Shown: piece by piece, positions 26,711-35,614 of the stretch
Numbering within the stretch: position 1 is the stretch's first letter
How the letters are laid out: each line of letters opens with the position of its first letter
NCBI GenBank assembly: GCA_017520185.1
Contig: JAFXGO010000029.1
Span: forward strand, 1 to 64,000
Length of the DNA: 64,000 nucleotides
From: Elusimicrobiaceae bacterium
GTDB lineage: Bacteria; Elusimicrobiota; Elusimicrobia; Elusimicrobiales; Elusimicrobiaceae
Reading direction: 5' to 3'
Notes under the pieces: model-generated
Seen by the model: only the letters and a program-made list of their open reading frames with translations
Told to the model about the DNA's origin: nothing
Databases searched by the model: none
Made by a program: the position numbers and the translations under genes

Positions 26711-27955
26711 ATGGAAAAAGTGATTCTTATCGGGGCAAGTTTAAAAACGGATTTTACCCACTCTCACACATTAGAAGAATTGGCGCGCTTAGCCGAAACT
26801 GCCGGCGGACAAGTGTGCGCCGCTTACCATGTGCGCGTGCAAAACTTCAATGCCGCCACCTTAATCGGCACAGGCAAACTGCACGAAATTGCCGCCGAGT
26901 GCGAGAGCCGAGAAATAGACTCCGTTATCTTTGATGAAGAAATCACCCCCGCCCAACAAAAAAATTTAGAAGATATTTTACCCTCCAAAGTGATAGACCG
27001 CACGCGCCTGATTTTGGACATTTTTGCCCAACGTGCCCGCACGCAGGAAGGTAAACTGCAGGTAGAGTTGGCCCAGCTAAACTATTTACTTCCGCGCCTA
27101 AGCGGTAAAGGGGCCGCCATGATGCAACAGAAGGGCGGCATCGGTATGCGCGGACCGGGAGAACGCAAACTGGAATATGACCGCCGTCGTCTGCGCGCGC
27201 GCATCAGCCGCTTAGAGCAAGAAATAGAACAAGTAAAAAAAGAGCGTTCCCTACGCCGCGAAAAACGCCAACGTGTACCTCTGCCGCAGATTGCCCTCAT
27301 CGGCTACACCAATGCCGGCAAAAGCACCTTGCTTAATAGCCTGACTCAAGAGCAAGCCGTCTATGCCGATGATAAACTCTTTGCCACGTTAGACCCTACC
27401 ACCCGTCGCGTGCCCATGAAAGGCGGCGGCCAAATGTTATTTACTGATACGGTAGGATTTATCCAAAAACTTCCTCACTCTTTGGTTTCCGCTTTTCGGG
27501 CTACCTTAGAAGAAACGGCCTTTGCCGATGTACTGCTGCATGTGCATGACAGTGCCAGCGAAGAAAGAGAAATCCAAAGTCAGACGGTGCATCAAATTTT
27601 AAACGACTTGCAGGCTTCTCGCCTACCGGTTATTGACGTATTTAACAAAACAGATTTGCTGCCTCCCCAACGTTTGCAAGCATTAAAAAAGGCCTATCCA
27701 CAAGCCATTTTTATCAGTGCACAAAAGGCCAAAGGGCTAAACCAACTGCTTAAATCCGTAGAAAAAGCACTTAAAACAAAATGGAAAGTCCGCCCCTTGC
27801 AACTCAGTGCAAAACAGGCGGACCTGATTGGACAAATCTACACGCGCTCTTTGGTGCTCTCATCTACCACCACACAAGACGGCGGTCTTAAACTAAAAAT
27901 AATGGCCACAGACGGCAACTACGCAGAACTACTCAAAAAAACTACCGCGCCATAG
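26711..27955 (+). CDS. hflX: GTPase HflX
   Basis: A 414-residue GTPase that binds the 50S subunit and rescues or splits stalled ribosomes. The N-terminal HflX domain ends with MQQKGGIGMRGPGERKLEYDRR (the glycine-rich linker, near 138-158), then a coiled coil, then the G domain with G1 GYTNAGKST, G3 DTVGFIQKLPH and G4 NKTD. A promoter lies so close that the leader would be about 5 nt and no Shine-Dalgarno is present. The 3' end overlaps the convergent protease gene by 14 nt. Confidence 0.95.
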   Translation: MEKVILIGASLKTDFTHSHTLEELARLAETAGGQVCAAYHVRVQNFNAATLIGTGKLHEIAAECESREIDSVIFDEEITPAQQKNLEDILPSKVIDRTRLILDIFAQRARTQEGKLQVELAQLNYLLPRLSGKGAAMMQQKGGIGMRGPGERKLEYDRRRLRARISRLEQEIEQVKKERSLRREKRQRVPLPQIALIGYTNAGKSTLLNSLTQEQAVYADDKLFATLDPTTRRVPMKGGGQMLFTDTVGFIQKLPHSLVSAFRATLEETAFADVLLHVHDSASEEREIQSQTVHQILNDLQASRLPVIDVFNKTDLLPPQRLQALKKAYPQAIFISAQKAKGLNQLLKSVEKALKTKWKVRPLQLSAKQADLIGQIYTRSLVLSSTTTQDGGLKLKIMATDGNYAELLKKTTAP

Positions 27956-28946
27956 GCACATCGGCTATTTCATCTGCCGACATATTGCCAAATACTTCTT
28001 CGGGCTTTACTTGTGTAAGTTCTGCCGTTTGTCCTGCAATTGCTACAAAACGCGGGCTGGGGCCGGATGATTCTTGAGAAGAGGCAATCGTTGCGCGAAT
28101 AAAATTTACATTACTGCGACTAAACGGTGTAAAAAGAAAATAATCTGACGAATAAGGGATAGAACCGACTGGTTTATCGTTGGCATCGTATAAAGTGAGT
28201 TGTGTGGTACTGCCGATTTTGCCTGACACAATACCCACAATATCTCCGTTCGGCACTACGACACCGCCACCACTCATACCCTGAACCACACCAAAATTAG
28301 TTCCGATAAAATGGCGAAGTTCCGTAAAATAATAAAAATCATTGGTAAAACTTTCCTGATAATAAATACCATCCGGTTGTATGGTAGGCACCGCCAAAGG
28401 GTCCAAAAGATGTCTGGCGGCATTGATGGTTAAAAGTTTTGGGCGCGCATTAGCTAACTCTTGCCATTGGTAGCGTTGATCGGCATTTTCAGAAAGTTTT
28501 AATTTTTGCAAAAAAACTTCTTTGTCTATATATTCTTTTTCTTTCGCATCATAAAAAGAATATTGCACCTCTTTGGGATCAAAGCGAATCAGCGCCACAT
28601 CATATCGCACGCTTTTACTGTTTCTGGGTACATACTCTCTCGGTACAAAAACTTTGGCATCAGAGGCCGTATGCTTAACCCGCGCCGAAGCCTGCAAGTT
28701 TCCTTTCGTTAAATCAAATGTTAAAATACATTCTTTATTGCAAATTGGATTTACACAATGCGCAGCCGTTAAATACCACTTAGGTAAAATGCGCACTGCA
28801 TGACATTTACCGTTTTCTCTGGAGTTTTGTACCCAAAGCAAACTTTGAGTGACAAAATCTTCAGTCTCAAAAGCAGTGGGGCGCTCCTCTGCCCAGATGG
28901 GAAAAGTGCTGAGTAAAAATAATAACAATAAAAAATTTTTTAACAT
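27942..28946 (-). CDS. Exported trypsin-like serine protease
   Basis: A 334-residue protein with a signal peptide (LKNFLLLLFLLSTFPIWA). The chymotrypsin-fold triad is visible: His in LTAAHCV near residue 62, Asp in YDVALIRF near 115, and Ser in VVQGMSGGGVV near 225. Two close Cys (NPICNKEC) may form a disulfide. There is no PDZ domain, so it is not a full DegP/HtrA. The C-terminal 45 residues are Ser/Pro- and acid-rich. It is probably periplasmic or secreted; the substrate is unknown. Confidence 0.8.
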   Translation of the reverse strand: MLKNFLLLLFLLSTFPIWAEERPTAFETEDFVTQSLLWVQNSRENGKCHAVRILPKWYLTAAHCVNPICNKECILTFDLTKGNLQASARVKHTASDAKVFVPREYVPRNSKSVRYDVALIRFDPKEVQYSFYDAKEKEYIDKEVFLQKLKLSENADQRYQWQELANARPKLLTINAARHLLDPLAVPTIQPDGIYYQESFTNDFYYFTELRHFIGTNFGVVQGMSGGGVVVPNGDIVGIVSGKIGSTTQLTLYDANDKPVGSIPYSSDYFLFTPFSRSNVNFIRATIASSQESSGPSPRFVAIAGQTAELTQVKPEEVFGNMSADEIADVPMAR

Positions 28947-29030
28947 ACTTCGTAAAATCCTCCAAACACCTACATCTTTTTTAGTCTATATAATAAAAGT
29001 CTTTTTGCCAAGACACTTTCTATTTTTCCC

Positions 29031-29058
29031 TTGCCCACTGCTCTAAACTTTATATAAT
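29031..29058 (+). promoter_or_regulatory. Promoter of plsY-gpsA-HU
   Basis: -35 TTGCCC (29031-29036), 16-nt spacer, -10 TATAAT (29053-29058). The -10 ends 6 nt before the plsY ATG, so the mRNA would begin at or next to the start codon. Confidence 0.75.
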
Positions 29059-29064
29059 AAATAT

Positions 29065-29691
29065 ATGATGATAAAAGTACTCTTATTGGCGTTGTTTAGT
29101 TATTTACTCGGTGCCGTACCTACCGGCTACCTGATTGCCCGCAGAGTGATGGGCATTGATATCCGTGAACACGGTTCTGGCAATCCCGGTGCAGCTAACG
29201 TTTACCGTACAGTGGGTAAATGGGCCGGCATTACTACTTTTTTGATTGACGGATTAAAAGGGTTTATTCCTGTCAGCCTTGTCTTACATGTGTTCCCCGG
29301 AGAATATTGGCAAGCCATTTTGTGCGGTACGATTGCCATTTTAGGCCACATGTGGACTATTTACCTTAAATTTCGCGGTGGAAAAGGCGTAGCCACCTCT
29401 GCCGGTGTGTTTGCGGCTTTACTTCCGATTCCGACCGCATTGGCATTTACGGCTTTTGTCATTTGTGTGGCCTTGTGGGGACGTATCTCTATCGGCTCTA
29501 TCGCGGCATGCTTAGTCTTGCCCATCAGCGGATATTTTATTGGTCATCACAGCATCACCGTAGATATTATGTCTACGGCTATCGGGCTCTTGGTCATCTA
29601 TAAACACGTACCCAATATCAAACGTCTCTTGGCCAAAAAAGAACTGGCTTTTGAAGACGGCTCTAAAAAAAGAAAAAATGAAAATAAATAA
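29065..29691 (+). CDS. plsY: Acyl-phosphate:glycerol-3-phosphate acyltransferase
   Basis: A 208-residue integral membrane enzyme that makes lysophosphatidic acid from acyl-phosphate. The three PlsY motifs are present: GSGNPGAANVYRTVGK near residues 36-51, HMWTIYLKFRGGKGVATSAG near 93-112, and a late segment ending YKHVPNIKRLL. Five membrane helices can be traced. It has a consensus promoter with essentially no 5' leader. The last 14 nt overlap gpsA, so glycerol 3-phosphate supply and use are coupled. Confidence 0.95.
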   Translation: MMIKVLLLALFSYLLGAVPTGYLIARRVMGIDIREHGSGNPGAANVYRTVGKWAGITTFLIDGLKGFIPVSLVLHVFPGEYWQAILCGTIAILGHMWTIYLKFRGGKGVATSAGVFAALLPIPTALAFTAFVICVALWGRISIGSIAACLVLPISGYFIGHHSITVDIMSTAIGLLVIYKHVPNIKRLLAKKELAFEDGSKKRKNENK

Positions 29692-30682
29692 AATTACAGT
29701 TTTCGGTGCCGGCATTTGGGGCAGCGTGATTGCCCAACACTTAGCCAGAAACGGCTATAAGGTAAGTTTGTGGGAATATAACCAACAACTGCTCAATGTG
29801 CTTAAAACCATCGGCCGCCACCCGAATATTCCTAATTTTAAGATTCATGACAATATCGCTCTTACCGGCGATGTGGCTGAGGCGACGGAAGATACGGACA
29901 TGATCGTTTTTGTCATATCTTCTAAGGCCATTCGGGCCTTTTGCCGGGAGCAATTAAAACCCTTACTCAACGGCAGAGTGTTGCCCGTTGTCAGTGCATC
30001 TAAAGGGATTGAAGATAAAAGTTTTAAAACCATTTGTGAAATCATTGAGGAAGAATTACCTCAACTCAAAGACCGCGTCTTGGCCTTTACCGGTCCGAGT
30101 TTTGCTTTGGAAGTGGCTCAAAATGTACCCACCAAAATTATGCTCGCCGGCAAAGATGCCGTATTGGTGGACGAAATACGCCAAGTGTTTGACGCAGACC
30201 CGATTATTATCGTACCCAGCTCCGACAGACGCGGAGCCGAGTATGGCGGTGCAATTAAAAACGTGTTGGCTATCGGTTGTGGCGTGATTGACGGTATTAG
30301 AGACGGTGCCAATTCCAAAGCGGCCCTGATTACCCAAGCCTTAGAAGAAATGAACGATATTATCGTCAGTCAGGGCGGACAAAATAGTACCGTATACAGT
30401 TTAGCCGGATTTGGTGATGCTATTTTGACGGGTATGTCTGCCATTTCCCGTAATCGCCGCTTGGGTGAAAAATTAGGCGCCGGTCTTTCTTTGACGGAAG
30501 CACAAAAAGAAGTGGGAACTATTGCAGAAGGGGTAAACTCTGTACAAAGTGTGTATGATATTTCTTGCAAGAACAATTTAAACACCCCCATCATTCACGC
30601 TATTTGGCAAATCGTCTGTCAAGGTGCTCGTCCGCATGCACTCTTGCAAGCGATGGGTTTTGTTAATCGTGGTGACAAATAA
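29678..30682 (+). CDS. gpsA: Glycerol-3-phosphate dehydrogenase [NAD(P)+]
   Basis: A 334-residue dehydrogenase reducing dihydroxyacetone phosphate for phospholipid synthesis. The Rossmann motif VFGAGIWGSVIAQHLA starts at residue 8, VSASKGIED and FTGPSFALEVA are family blocks, and GGAIKNVLAIGCGVIDG carries the catalytic Lys. I start at 29678 (MKINKITVFGAG) since this aligns with the family N-terminus; an ATG 27 nt earlier would add residues inside plsY. It overlaps plsY and lies 8 nt before an HU-like gene. Confidence 0.95.
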   Translation: MKINKITVFGAGIWGSVIAQHLARNGYKVSLWEYNQQLLNVLKTIGRHPNIPNFKIHDNIALTGDVAEATEDTDMIVFVISSKAIRAFCREQLKPLLNGRVLPVVSASKGIEDKSFKTICEIIEEELPQLKDRVLAFTGPSFALEVAQNVPTKIMLAGKDAVLVDEIRQVFDADPIIIVPSSDRRGAEYGGAIKNVLAIGCGVIDGIRDGANSKAALITQALEEMNDIIVSQGGQNSTVYSLAGFGDAILTGMSAISRNRRLGEKLGAGLSLTEAQKEVGTIAEGVNSVQSVYDISCKNNLNTPIIHAIWQIVCQGARPHALLQAMGFVNRGDK

Positions 30683-30690
30683 GGATTTTT

Positions 30691-30954
30691 ATGAATAAAG
30701 ATGATGTAATCAGACACCTGAGCCGACACGTGTTGGATAAAAAACAGGCCAAAATCTCTGTAGACAAAGTGTTTGAGATTATCAAACATGGCCTCAAGCG
30801 CGACGGTAAGGTGGTGATTAGCAACTTTGGCACCTTTCATTTAAAAACAGCACGCCCCGTTCAACGACACAACCCCAAAACCGGTGAAAAGGTGCAAGTG
30901 CCTGCCAAACAAAAGGTACGTTTCAAACCATCGGCTAATTTACTGAGCAAATAA
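30691..30954 (+). CDS. HU/IHF-family DNA-binding protein
   Basis: An 87-residue protein. Two N-terminal helices are followed by VVISNFGTFHLKTARPVQRHNPKTGEKVQVP, the HU arm with conserved GTF and RNPxTGE-like (here RHNPKTGE) motifs. It bends DNA as a homo- or heterodimer in the nucleoid. AAGGA lies 6 nt before the ATG. It is the last gene of the plsY operon and is followed by a terminator. Confidence 0.93.
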   Translation: MNKDDVIRHLSRHVLDKKQAKISVDKVFEIIKHGLKRDGKVVISNFGTFHLKTARPVQRHNPKTGEKVQVPAKQKVRFKPSANLLSK

Positions 30955-30983
30955 AAAACCCCGAGTTAAACTCGGGGTTTTTT
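30954..30983. terminator. Bidirectional terminator between the HU-like gene and the PrcB-like gene
   Basis: CCCCGAGT, loop TAA, ACTCGGGG, with an A run before and Ts after. It can serve both converging transcripts. Confidence 0.92.
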
Positions 30984-30998
30984 ACTGAAAAATCTTTA

Positions 30999-31766
30999 TT
31001 ACAACACTTGCTTCAGTTCTACCGGCAGTTCTGTTTTATCCACCGCCAATACGGCATGGGTGTTGGTCTTTTTATCCAGGCCAAACACATTAACACGATA
31101 ACTTACCAACAGTTTGCCGTCTTGGATTTCAGCGGAAACAATTTCAAAAATATTATCCGGCAAATTACTGTCTGACTCCAAAACAATCAACATTTTTTTA
31201 TTAAAATCCACCTCAGGATATCCGCCACGCGCACGAGTTTTAAAGTCTTTATAATCCTGCGTGTTTTTAATTAAAAAGTTTTTTACCGGAGCGGCAATCA
31301 AACTAATACGGCTTGTTTCTTCTTCACCTTCAGAAACGGCCTGCTGAGTCAGCGAAGGCAATGCCACTGTTTCCGTACCTGTCAAACTAAGTTCAAGGGC
31401 TGCTTTTGGCAGTTGAGGAGTCATTTGTTCATCTTCCTCTTTTTCCTTAGCAACGATAGAAACAATCTCTGATAAATCCGACAATACCATCTGGCTGGGA
31501 ACTTCATCTTCAGACTTTTTGAGTGCAGAACCCAACGGCTCCATTTGTAAGTTTAATGCTTCGGAGGCTACCGCTTCTGCTGCGGCCATATCTTCGGCAG
31601 GGATATCATCAAAAATACCCAAAGATTCCCCATCTTCTTGATATAATTGCTCCACTTCTCCTTTGGGGGAACGCGGATTGGGCAACTGATTAAAAAACCA
31701 CCCCCCCGCCAAAAAAGCGGCCAACAAAAGCAACAACACACCCAGCCATTTAAACTTATTTCCCAT
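30999..31766 (-). CDS. Membrane-anchored protein with a PrcB-like C-terminal domain
   Basis: A 255-residue protein. One N-terminal membrane helix (LGVLLLLLAAFLAGGWFF) is followed by an acidic, probably disordered region to about residue 145. The C-terminal 90 residues (TQDYKDFKTRARGGYPEVDFNKK at its start, then FEIVSAEIQDGKLLVSYRV) resemble the PrcB_C domain known from a treponeme protease complex; this is a pattern-based guess. AAGGAAGG before the ATG at 31766 fixes the start. It overlaps queF by 11 nt and ends the ileS operon. Confidence 0.5.
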   Translation of the reverse strand: MGNKFKWLGVLLLLLAAFLAGGWFFNQLPNPRSPKGEVEQLYQEDGESLGIFDDIPAEDMAAAEAVASEALNLQMEPLGSALKKSEDEVPSQMVLSDLSEIVSIVAKEKEEDEQMTPQLPKAALELSLTGTETVALPSLTQQAVSEGEEETSRISLIAAPVKNFLIKNTQDYKDFKTRARGGYPEVDFNKKMLIVLESDSNLPDNIFEIVSAEIQDGKLLVSYRVNVFGLDKKTNTHAVLAVDKTELPVELKQVL

Positions 31767-32175
31767 AACCTTCCTTTTCATCATAGGAAGCGGTGATAAT
31801 AGAGCGCAAACCGCCACGCGGTGTAAACTCACCGGTAATGGTGGCGCGTTTGGGTTTGCAGGCTTTTACCACATCGTCTAAAATTTTATTGGCGATATTT
31901 TCCATAAAAATACCCATATCACGATATTCCAATAAATAAAACTTTAAACTTTTCAATTCCAAGCATAAATCATTCGGCACGTAATCAATAGTGATCACAC
32001 CAAAATCCGGCAAGCCCGTTTTCGGGCAGACGGACGTAAACTCCGGCAGTTCTATTTTGATATTATAATCACGTTTATACTGGTTGGGCCAGCATTGAAT
32101 CTCCGGCAAGACCGCGTCCGCATTTTTGCGGGCATGGTCAGAAGTATATCCAAAATCAATATCTTTCGTCGTCAT
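31756..32175 (-). CDS. queF: preQ0 reductase QueF (NADPH-dependent 7-cyano-7-deazaguanine reductase)
   Basis: A 139-residue unimodular QueF of the T-fold family, reducing preQ0 to preQ1 for queuosine. FTSVCPKTGLPDFG near residues 50-63 contains the active-site Cys and Asp, LELKSLKFYLLEYRD carries the substrate-binding Glu-Ser-like (here Leu-Lys-Ser) strand, and the FTPRGG motif lies near the end. The start ATG shares ATGA with the stop of the P-type ATPase gene. With queH it indicates that this organism makes queuosine. Confidence 0.93.
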   Translation of the reverse strand: MTTKDIDFGYTSDHARKNADAVLPEIQCWPNQYKRDYNIKIELPEFTSVCPKTGLPDFGVITIDYVPNDLCLELKSLKFYLLEYRDMGIFMENIANKILDDVVKACKPKRATITGEFTPRGGLRSIITASYDEKEGYGK

Positions 32176-34124
32176 TTTATGTTTAACAACCTCGCTGAAT
32201 TTAAAAAAATCACTACCACCGACAGCACCATCCCCACAGGGACCACACACCACATATACTCACGTGCAATCGGAGCAAATAATAATACGCCAACTAACAC
32301 CACATTACAAAATATAGATAGCATTACATTGCCGCGTATACGAGCAGAAAGCCGATGATTCATACGGAACAAATCCGTAATGGCGGCCAAATCCGAACGT
32401 TTTAAAATGATATCTACCCAATTATTATATACATTTTTTCCGGAGGAAAATACTACCCCTGCATCTGCACGCAACAAAGCGGTAATATCGTTAAATCCGT
32501 CACCCACCATGACGGCTTTTTTACCCAATGCACTAAAATTACCCAAAATGGTTGCTTTCGTTTGCGGTAATACACCAAAATTATAATTGGTAATACCGAT
32601 TTCCTTAGCAATACCAGATACAGAGGCTTCATTATCCCCTGACATCAAAATCACTTCTTTTCCCATTTTTTTCAGGTTTTCCACCATCTCCGTCGCACCG
32701 GGACGAAGTTTATCATCTAATGACACATACCCCAAATATTTACCGTTTTTCGCTGCGCAAATAACGGCTTGACCACCGCTGGGACGCTTGGGAATATTGA
32801 TTCCTTGTTCTTTTAACCATTCAGGACGCCCCGCCAAGAAGATATTTTTTCCGGAGACTGCCTTCACCCCCAAACCAGGAAAAACGTCAAAACATAACAG
32901 TTTATGCGGCTCAATGCCCTGTTCTTTGGCATATATATTTACGGCATTGGCAAAAGGACCGTCCACCATTTGCTCCGCCGTTGCCAAACATATCAGCAAA
33001 TCTTTCTTTGTTTTTTCATCGCCGGCACAGACTTCATGGATTCTCAACTCTCCATAGGTCAACGTACCTGTTTTGTCAAAAAATACGGCATCGGCTTTTT
33101 TTAATATATCCAATGCTCCCAAAGATTGCAAAATAATCTTTTTACGTCTGGCCCCTAAGTGAATAAACCAAGATGGTAAAGAAGAACAAAAGAAGAAACA
33201 AAGAGGACAGCCTACCCCCAATACCAACAAAATATATCCCAATGTATGCAGCGGTCTTTGATAATCGCCCGCCCAGTAAAAATAAGTATAAGCAGCAAAG
33301 GCCATCAATACAGAGATAAACAACAAATACGCAGCATAGCCATCCAACTCATCTTTTCGCACACAACGGCGACGTTCACTGCCTTTAATGGTATTAAGAA
33401 TATTGGAAATAATGCTCTGATCCAACTTATCCGTGACCCGAATCATCACATCGGCTCCTTTGTTTAACGTGCCCGCATATACGCGACTACCGACCGTCTT
33501 GGCCGTAGGCAACATATTGCCTGTAATCAAACTTTCATCAATGGCGGTTTCCCCTTTGGCAATTTCCCCCTCACAAGGAATCCGTTCCCCTGCTTTTACA
33601 CGAATAATATCCCCTTCTTTTAATTCCCGCGCAAAAATCATCCTTTCGCGTTGTTGGCCATTAACTAAACGTCCCGATTTAGGTAAAAAATCATCTAATT
33701 TTTTGATAAAAACTTTAGTCCGCTCTTTTCGACGGGAAATATGCCCACAGGTCCATAAATAAATCATCAATGTAGCCGAAAGACAAATATGCAAGTCCGG
33801 CACATTACCGGCTAAAGGATTGGGAAAGAAGGTTTTGGACAGACCATAACAAAAACAAGCCAAAACAGCTACGGACGTAAGCACAGAAAGAGAAAAGCGA
33901 AAAGATTCCAAATCTTTCCAAGCATTTTTAAACAAAACGTCCCCACAACACAACAAATTCAACAAGACCAATACAAAAATCCCCGTCGCGGAAGTTTCTA
34001 TCATTAACGAATAAACTACCAACACCAAAAAACAAACAGACAAAAAGAATCTGTAAGAATATTTTTTAGCAGGGACAGACAAAGCGGCACTCTGTAAGGC
34101 CGTATTCTTGCGGGAAGACTTCAT
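32172..34124 (-). CDS. P-type cation ATPase of the P1B group with altered motifs
   Basis: A 650-residue P-type ATPase. The phosphorylation site DKTGTLTYGEL and the hinge MVGDGFNDITALLRADAG are intact, and membrane helices are placed as in heavy-metal pumps. Several other P1B marks differ: the actuator TGE reads TGN (SLITGNMLPTAK), the membrane CPC reads CPL (GVGCPLCFFF), and the SEHP motif reads VDGP (EQMVDGPFANAV). No N-terminal metal-binding domain with CxxC is present. The substrate cannot be predicted and pump activity may be changed. It is in the ileS-lspA run, 7 nt after a TPR lipoprotein gene and coupled to queF. Confidence 0.8.
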   Translation of the reverse strand: MKSSRKNTALQSAALSVPAKKYSYRFFLSVCFLVLVVYSLMIETSATGIFVLVLLNLLCCGDVLFKNAWKDLESFRFSLSVLTSVAVLACFCYGLSKTFFPNPLAGNVPDLHICLSATLMIYLWTCGHISRRKERTKVFIKKLDDFLPKSGRLVNGQQRERMIFARELKEGDIIRVKAGERIPCEGEIAKGETAIDESLITGNMLPTAKTVGSRVYAGTLNKGADVMIRVTDKLDQSIISNILNTIKGSERRRCVRKDELDGYAAYLLFISVLMAFAAYTYFYWAGDYQRPLHTLGYILLVLGVGCPLCFFFCSSLPSWFIHLGARRKKIILQSLGALDILKKADAVFFDKTGTLTYGELRIHEVCAGDEKTKKDLLICLATAEQMVDGPFANAVNIYAKEQGIEPHKLLCFDVFPGLGVKAVSGKNIFLAGRPEWLKEQGINIPKRPSGGQAVICAAKNGKYLGYVSLDDKLRPGATEMVENLKKMGKEVILMSGDNEASVSGIAKEIGITNYNFGVLPQTKATILGNFSALGKKAVMVGDGFNDITALLRADAGVVFSSGKNVYNNWVDIILKRSDLAAITDLFRMNHRLSARIRGNVMLSIFCNVVLVGVLLFAPIAREYMWCVVPVGMVLSVVVIFLNSARLLNIK

Positions 34125-34130
34125 ATAATC

Positions 34131-35123
34131 TTATTTATTGATGTTTAAAAAACGGTTGGCCACCACACGTTTGCGTCCGTTTTCCGTAGTCATCATGCGG
34201 ATTTTGCCTTGATAACGGCGCGCATGGGCCGGATCTAAGCGGCTGGCCGCTAAATAGTGTTTAGTAGCATCTACCGGAGTTTCCAAAGCCAACATATCTC
34301 CTAACATATCATAAATGGGAGCATAGTTGGGCGCGTACTTTTTGGCCTGTTCGGCATAGGCAACACCTTGATCCGTATCGCCTTTGCTAAACAAAAGTTC
34401 CGCTGCGTAATAGTACGGCATGGCATAATCATTACGCAAGGCAATAGCTTTTTGGAAATCGTCCATCGCGTTTTGAAAGTGGCTCATTTTTACAAAGGCG
34501 CGACCTCTTTCCAAATAAGAACGCGGATTTTCAGGCTCTAGTTCCATCAAATAAGAATATTCCGCTGCCGCACTGGCATAATATCCGGCATCAAAGAAAG
34601 CCAAACCTCTATTCAAATACAACAACGGAAACCTTTTATCCAAATTTTCCACTTCGGCAAAATCAATCAAGGCTTTATTCAGATTACCCTGTTGACTGTA
34701 GGCTACTGCCCTGTTTAATAAGGCCATCAAATAATCGGGACGCAATAAAAGGGCTTGATTTAACTGTAAAATAGCCTCAGAATAGCGGCCTTGATCAATG
34801 TACAAAGCGGCTAAATTGTTAAAAATTTCAGGATGTCTGTACTCAATAGAAAGAGCTTTTAAATAGTCTCTTTCCGCCAATTGCTTGTTCTTTTTGGCTT
34901 GTTCGGAGTCTTTGGATTTTAACTGATCGTAAAGCAAACCTCTGCTGACAAACGCAGCATAATGACGCGGATTTTTTTTGATAATGGAAGAATAGGTCTG
35001 AATGGCTTTTTCAAATTCTCCTTTATCCGTTAAAATCTGTGCCTTGCGAAAAAGTTTATCCTCGCTGGCACTACAAGCTGCCATCAACATAACAGACAAA
35101 CAGACTAATAAAACTTTTTTCAT
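34131..35123 (-). CDS. TPR lipoprotein
   Basis: A 330-residue lipoprotein. The lipobox VMLMAAC gives acylation at Cys17, suiting the lspA gene directly upstream. At least seven TPR motifs follow, for example AIQTYSSIIKKNPRHYAAFVSRGLL, AILQLNQALLLRPDYLMALLNRAVA and AMDDFQKAIALRNDYAMPYYYAAE. TPR lipoproteins act as scaffolds in the envelope; the specific partner is unknown. It overlaps lspA by 4 nt. Confidence 0.88.
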   Translation of the reverse strand: MKKVLLVCLSVMLMAACSASEDKLFRKAQILTDKGEFEKAIQTYSSIIKKNPRHYAAFVSRGLLYDQLKSKDSEQAKKNKQLAERDYLKALSIEYRHPEIFNNLAALYIDQGRYSEAILQLNQALLLRPDYLMALLNRAVAYSQQGNLNKALIDFAEVENLDKRFPLLYLNRGLAFFDAGYYASAAAEYSYLMELEPENPRSYLERGRAFVKMSHFQNAMDDFQKAIALRNDYAMPYYYAAELLFSKGDTDQGVAYAEQAKKYAPNYAPIYDMLGDMLALETPVDATKHYLAASRLDPAHARRYQGKIRMMTTENGRKRVVANRFLNINK

Positions 35124-35614
35124 TTTTCCTCCTGTATCGGCTCTTGTTTATAAAACAAAAACGCCAAAGCGAGCATAATCCCGCCCACTGTAATAAAACT
35201 ATCGGCCGCATTAAACACCGGCCACACACGCAAATCAATAAAATCCACTACAAATCCTAAGGTTATTCTATCATAAAGATTGCCCAATGCACCGCCCAAA
35301 ATAAGCACAAGCCCCCATTTTACCAAAGGACCCATCGCGCAAAGTTCTTTCCAACTTTTAAGCAAATACAAAATAATAAGCAAGGAAACAAAAATTAAAA
35401 TAAAGTTTCCCCCTTGCATCATACCAAACGCCGCTCCCGTATTTTCCACATAGCGCAAATGCAAAAACGGTGCTAATAGTATGTCTCTATTTTCCAAAAA
35501 AACAAGTGTCAACCGCTTAGTAATACGGTCCACTCCCAATAAAACTACTAAGGTGATGAGCACGGCCTTGTGATGCCGTGCCCAATCCCAGATAACGGAA
35601 AATATCTTACGCAA
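35120..35614 (-). CDS. lspA: Lipoprotein signal peptidase (signal peptidase II)
   Basis: A 164-residue aspartic protease with four membrane helices that removes signal peptides of prolipoproteins. ENTGAAFGM near residue 56 is the conserved NTGAAF motif; the two catalytic Asp are in VVDFIDL and FNAADSFI. It overlaps ileS by 8 nt (the ileS-lspA order is common) and the TPR lipoprotein gene by 4 nt. Confidence 0.95.
   Translation of the reverse strand: MRKIFSVIWDWARHHKAVLITLVVLLGVDRITKRLTLVFLENRDILLAPFLHLRYVENTGAAFGMMQGGNFILIFVSLLIILYLLKSWKELCAMGPLVKWGLVLILGGALGNLYDRITLGFVVDFIDLRVWPVFNAADSFITVGGIMLALAFLFYKQEPIQEEK

Noticed and set aside
32176-34200. preQ1 riboswitch for queF or queH
   Set aside because: Both genes have too little untranslated leader, and no preQ1 aptamer pattern is seen ahead of either.
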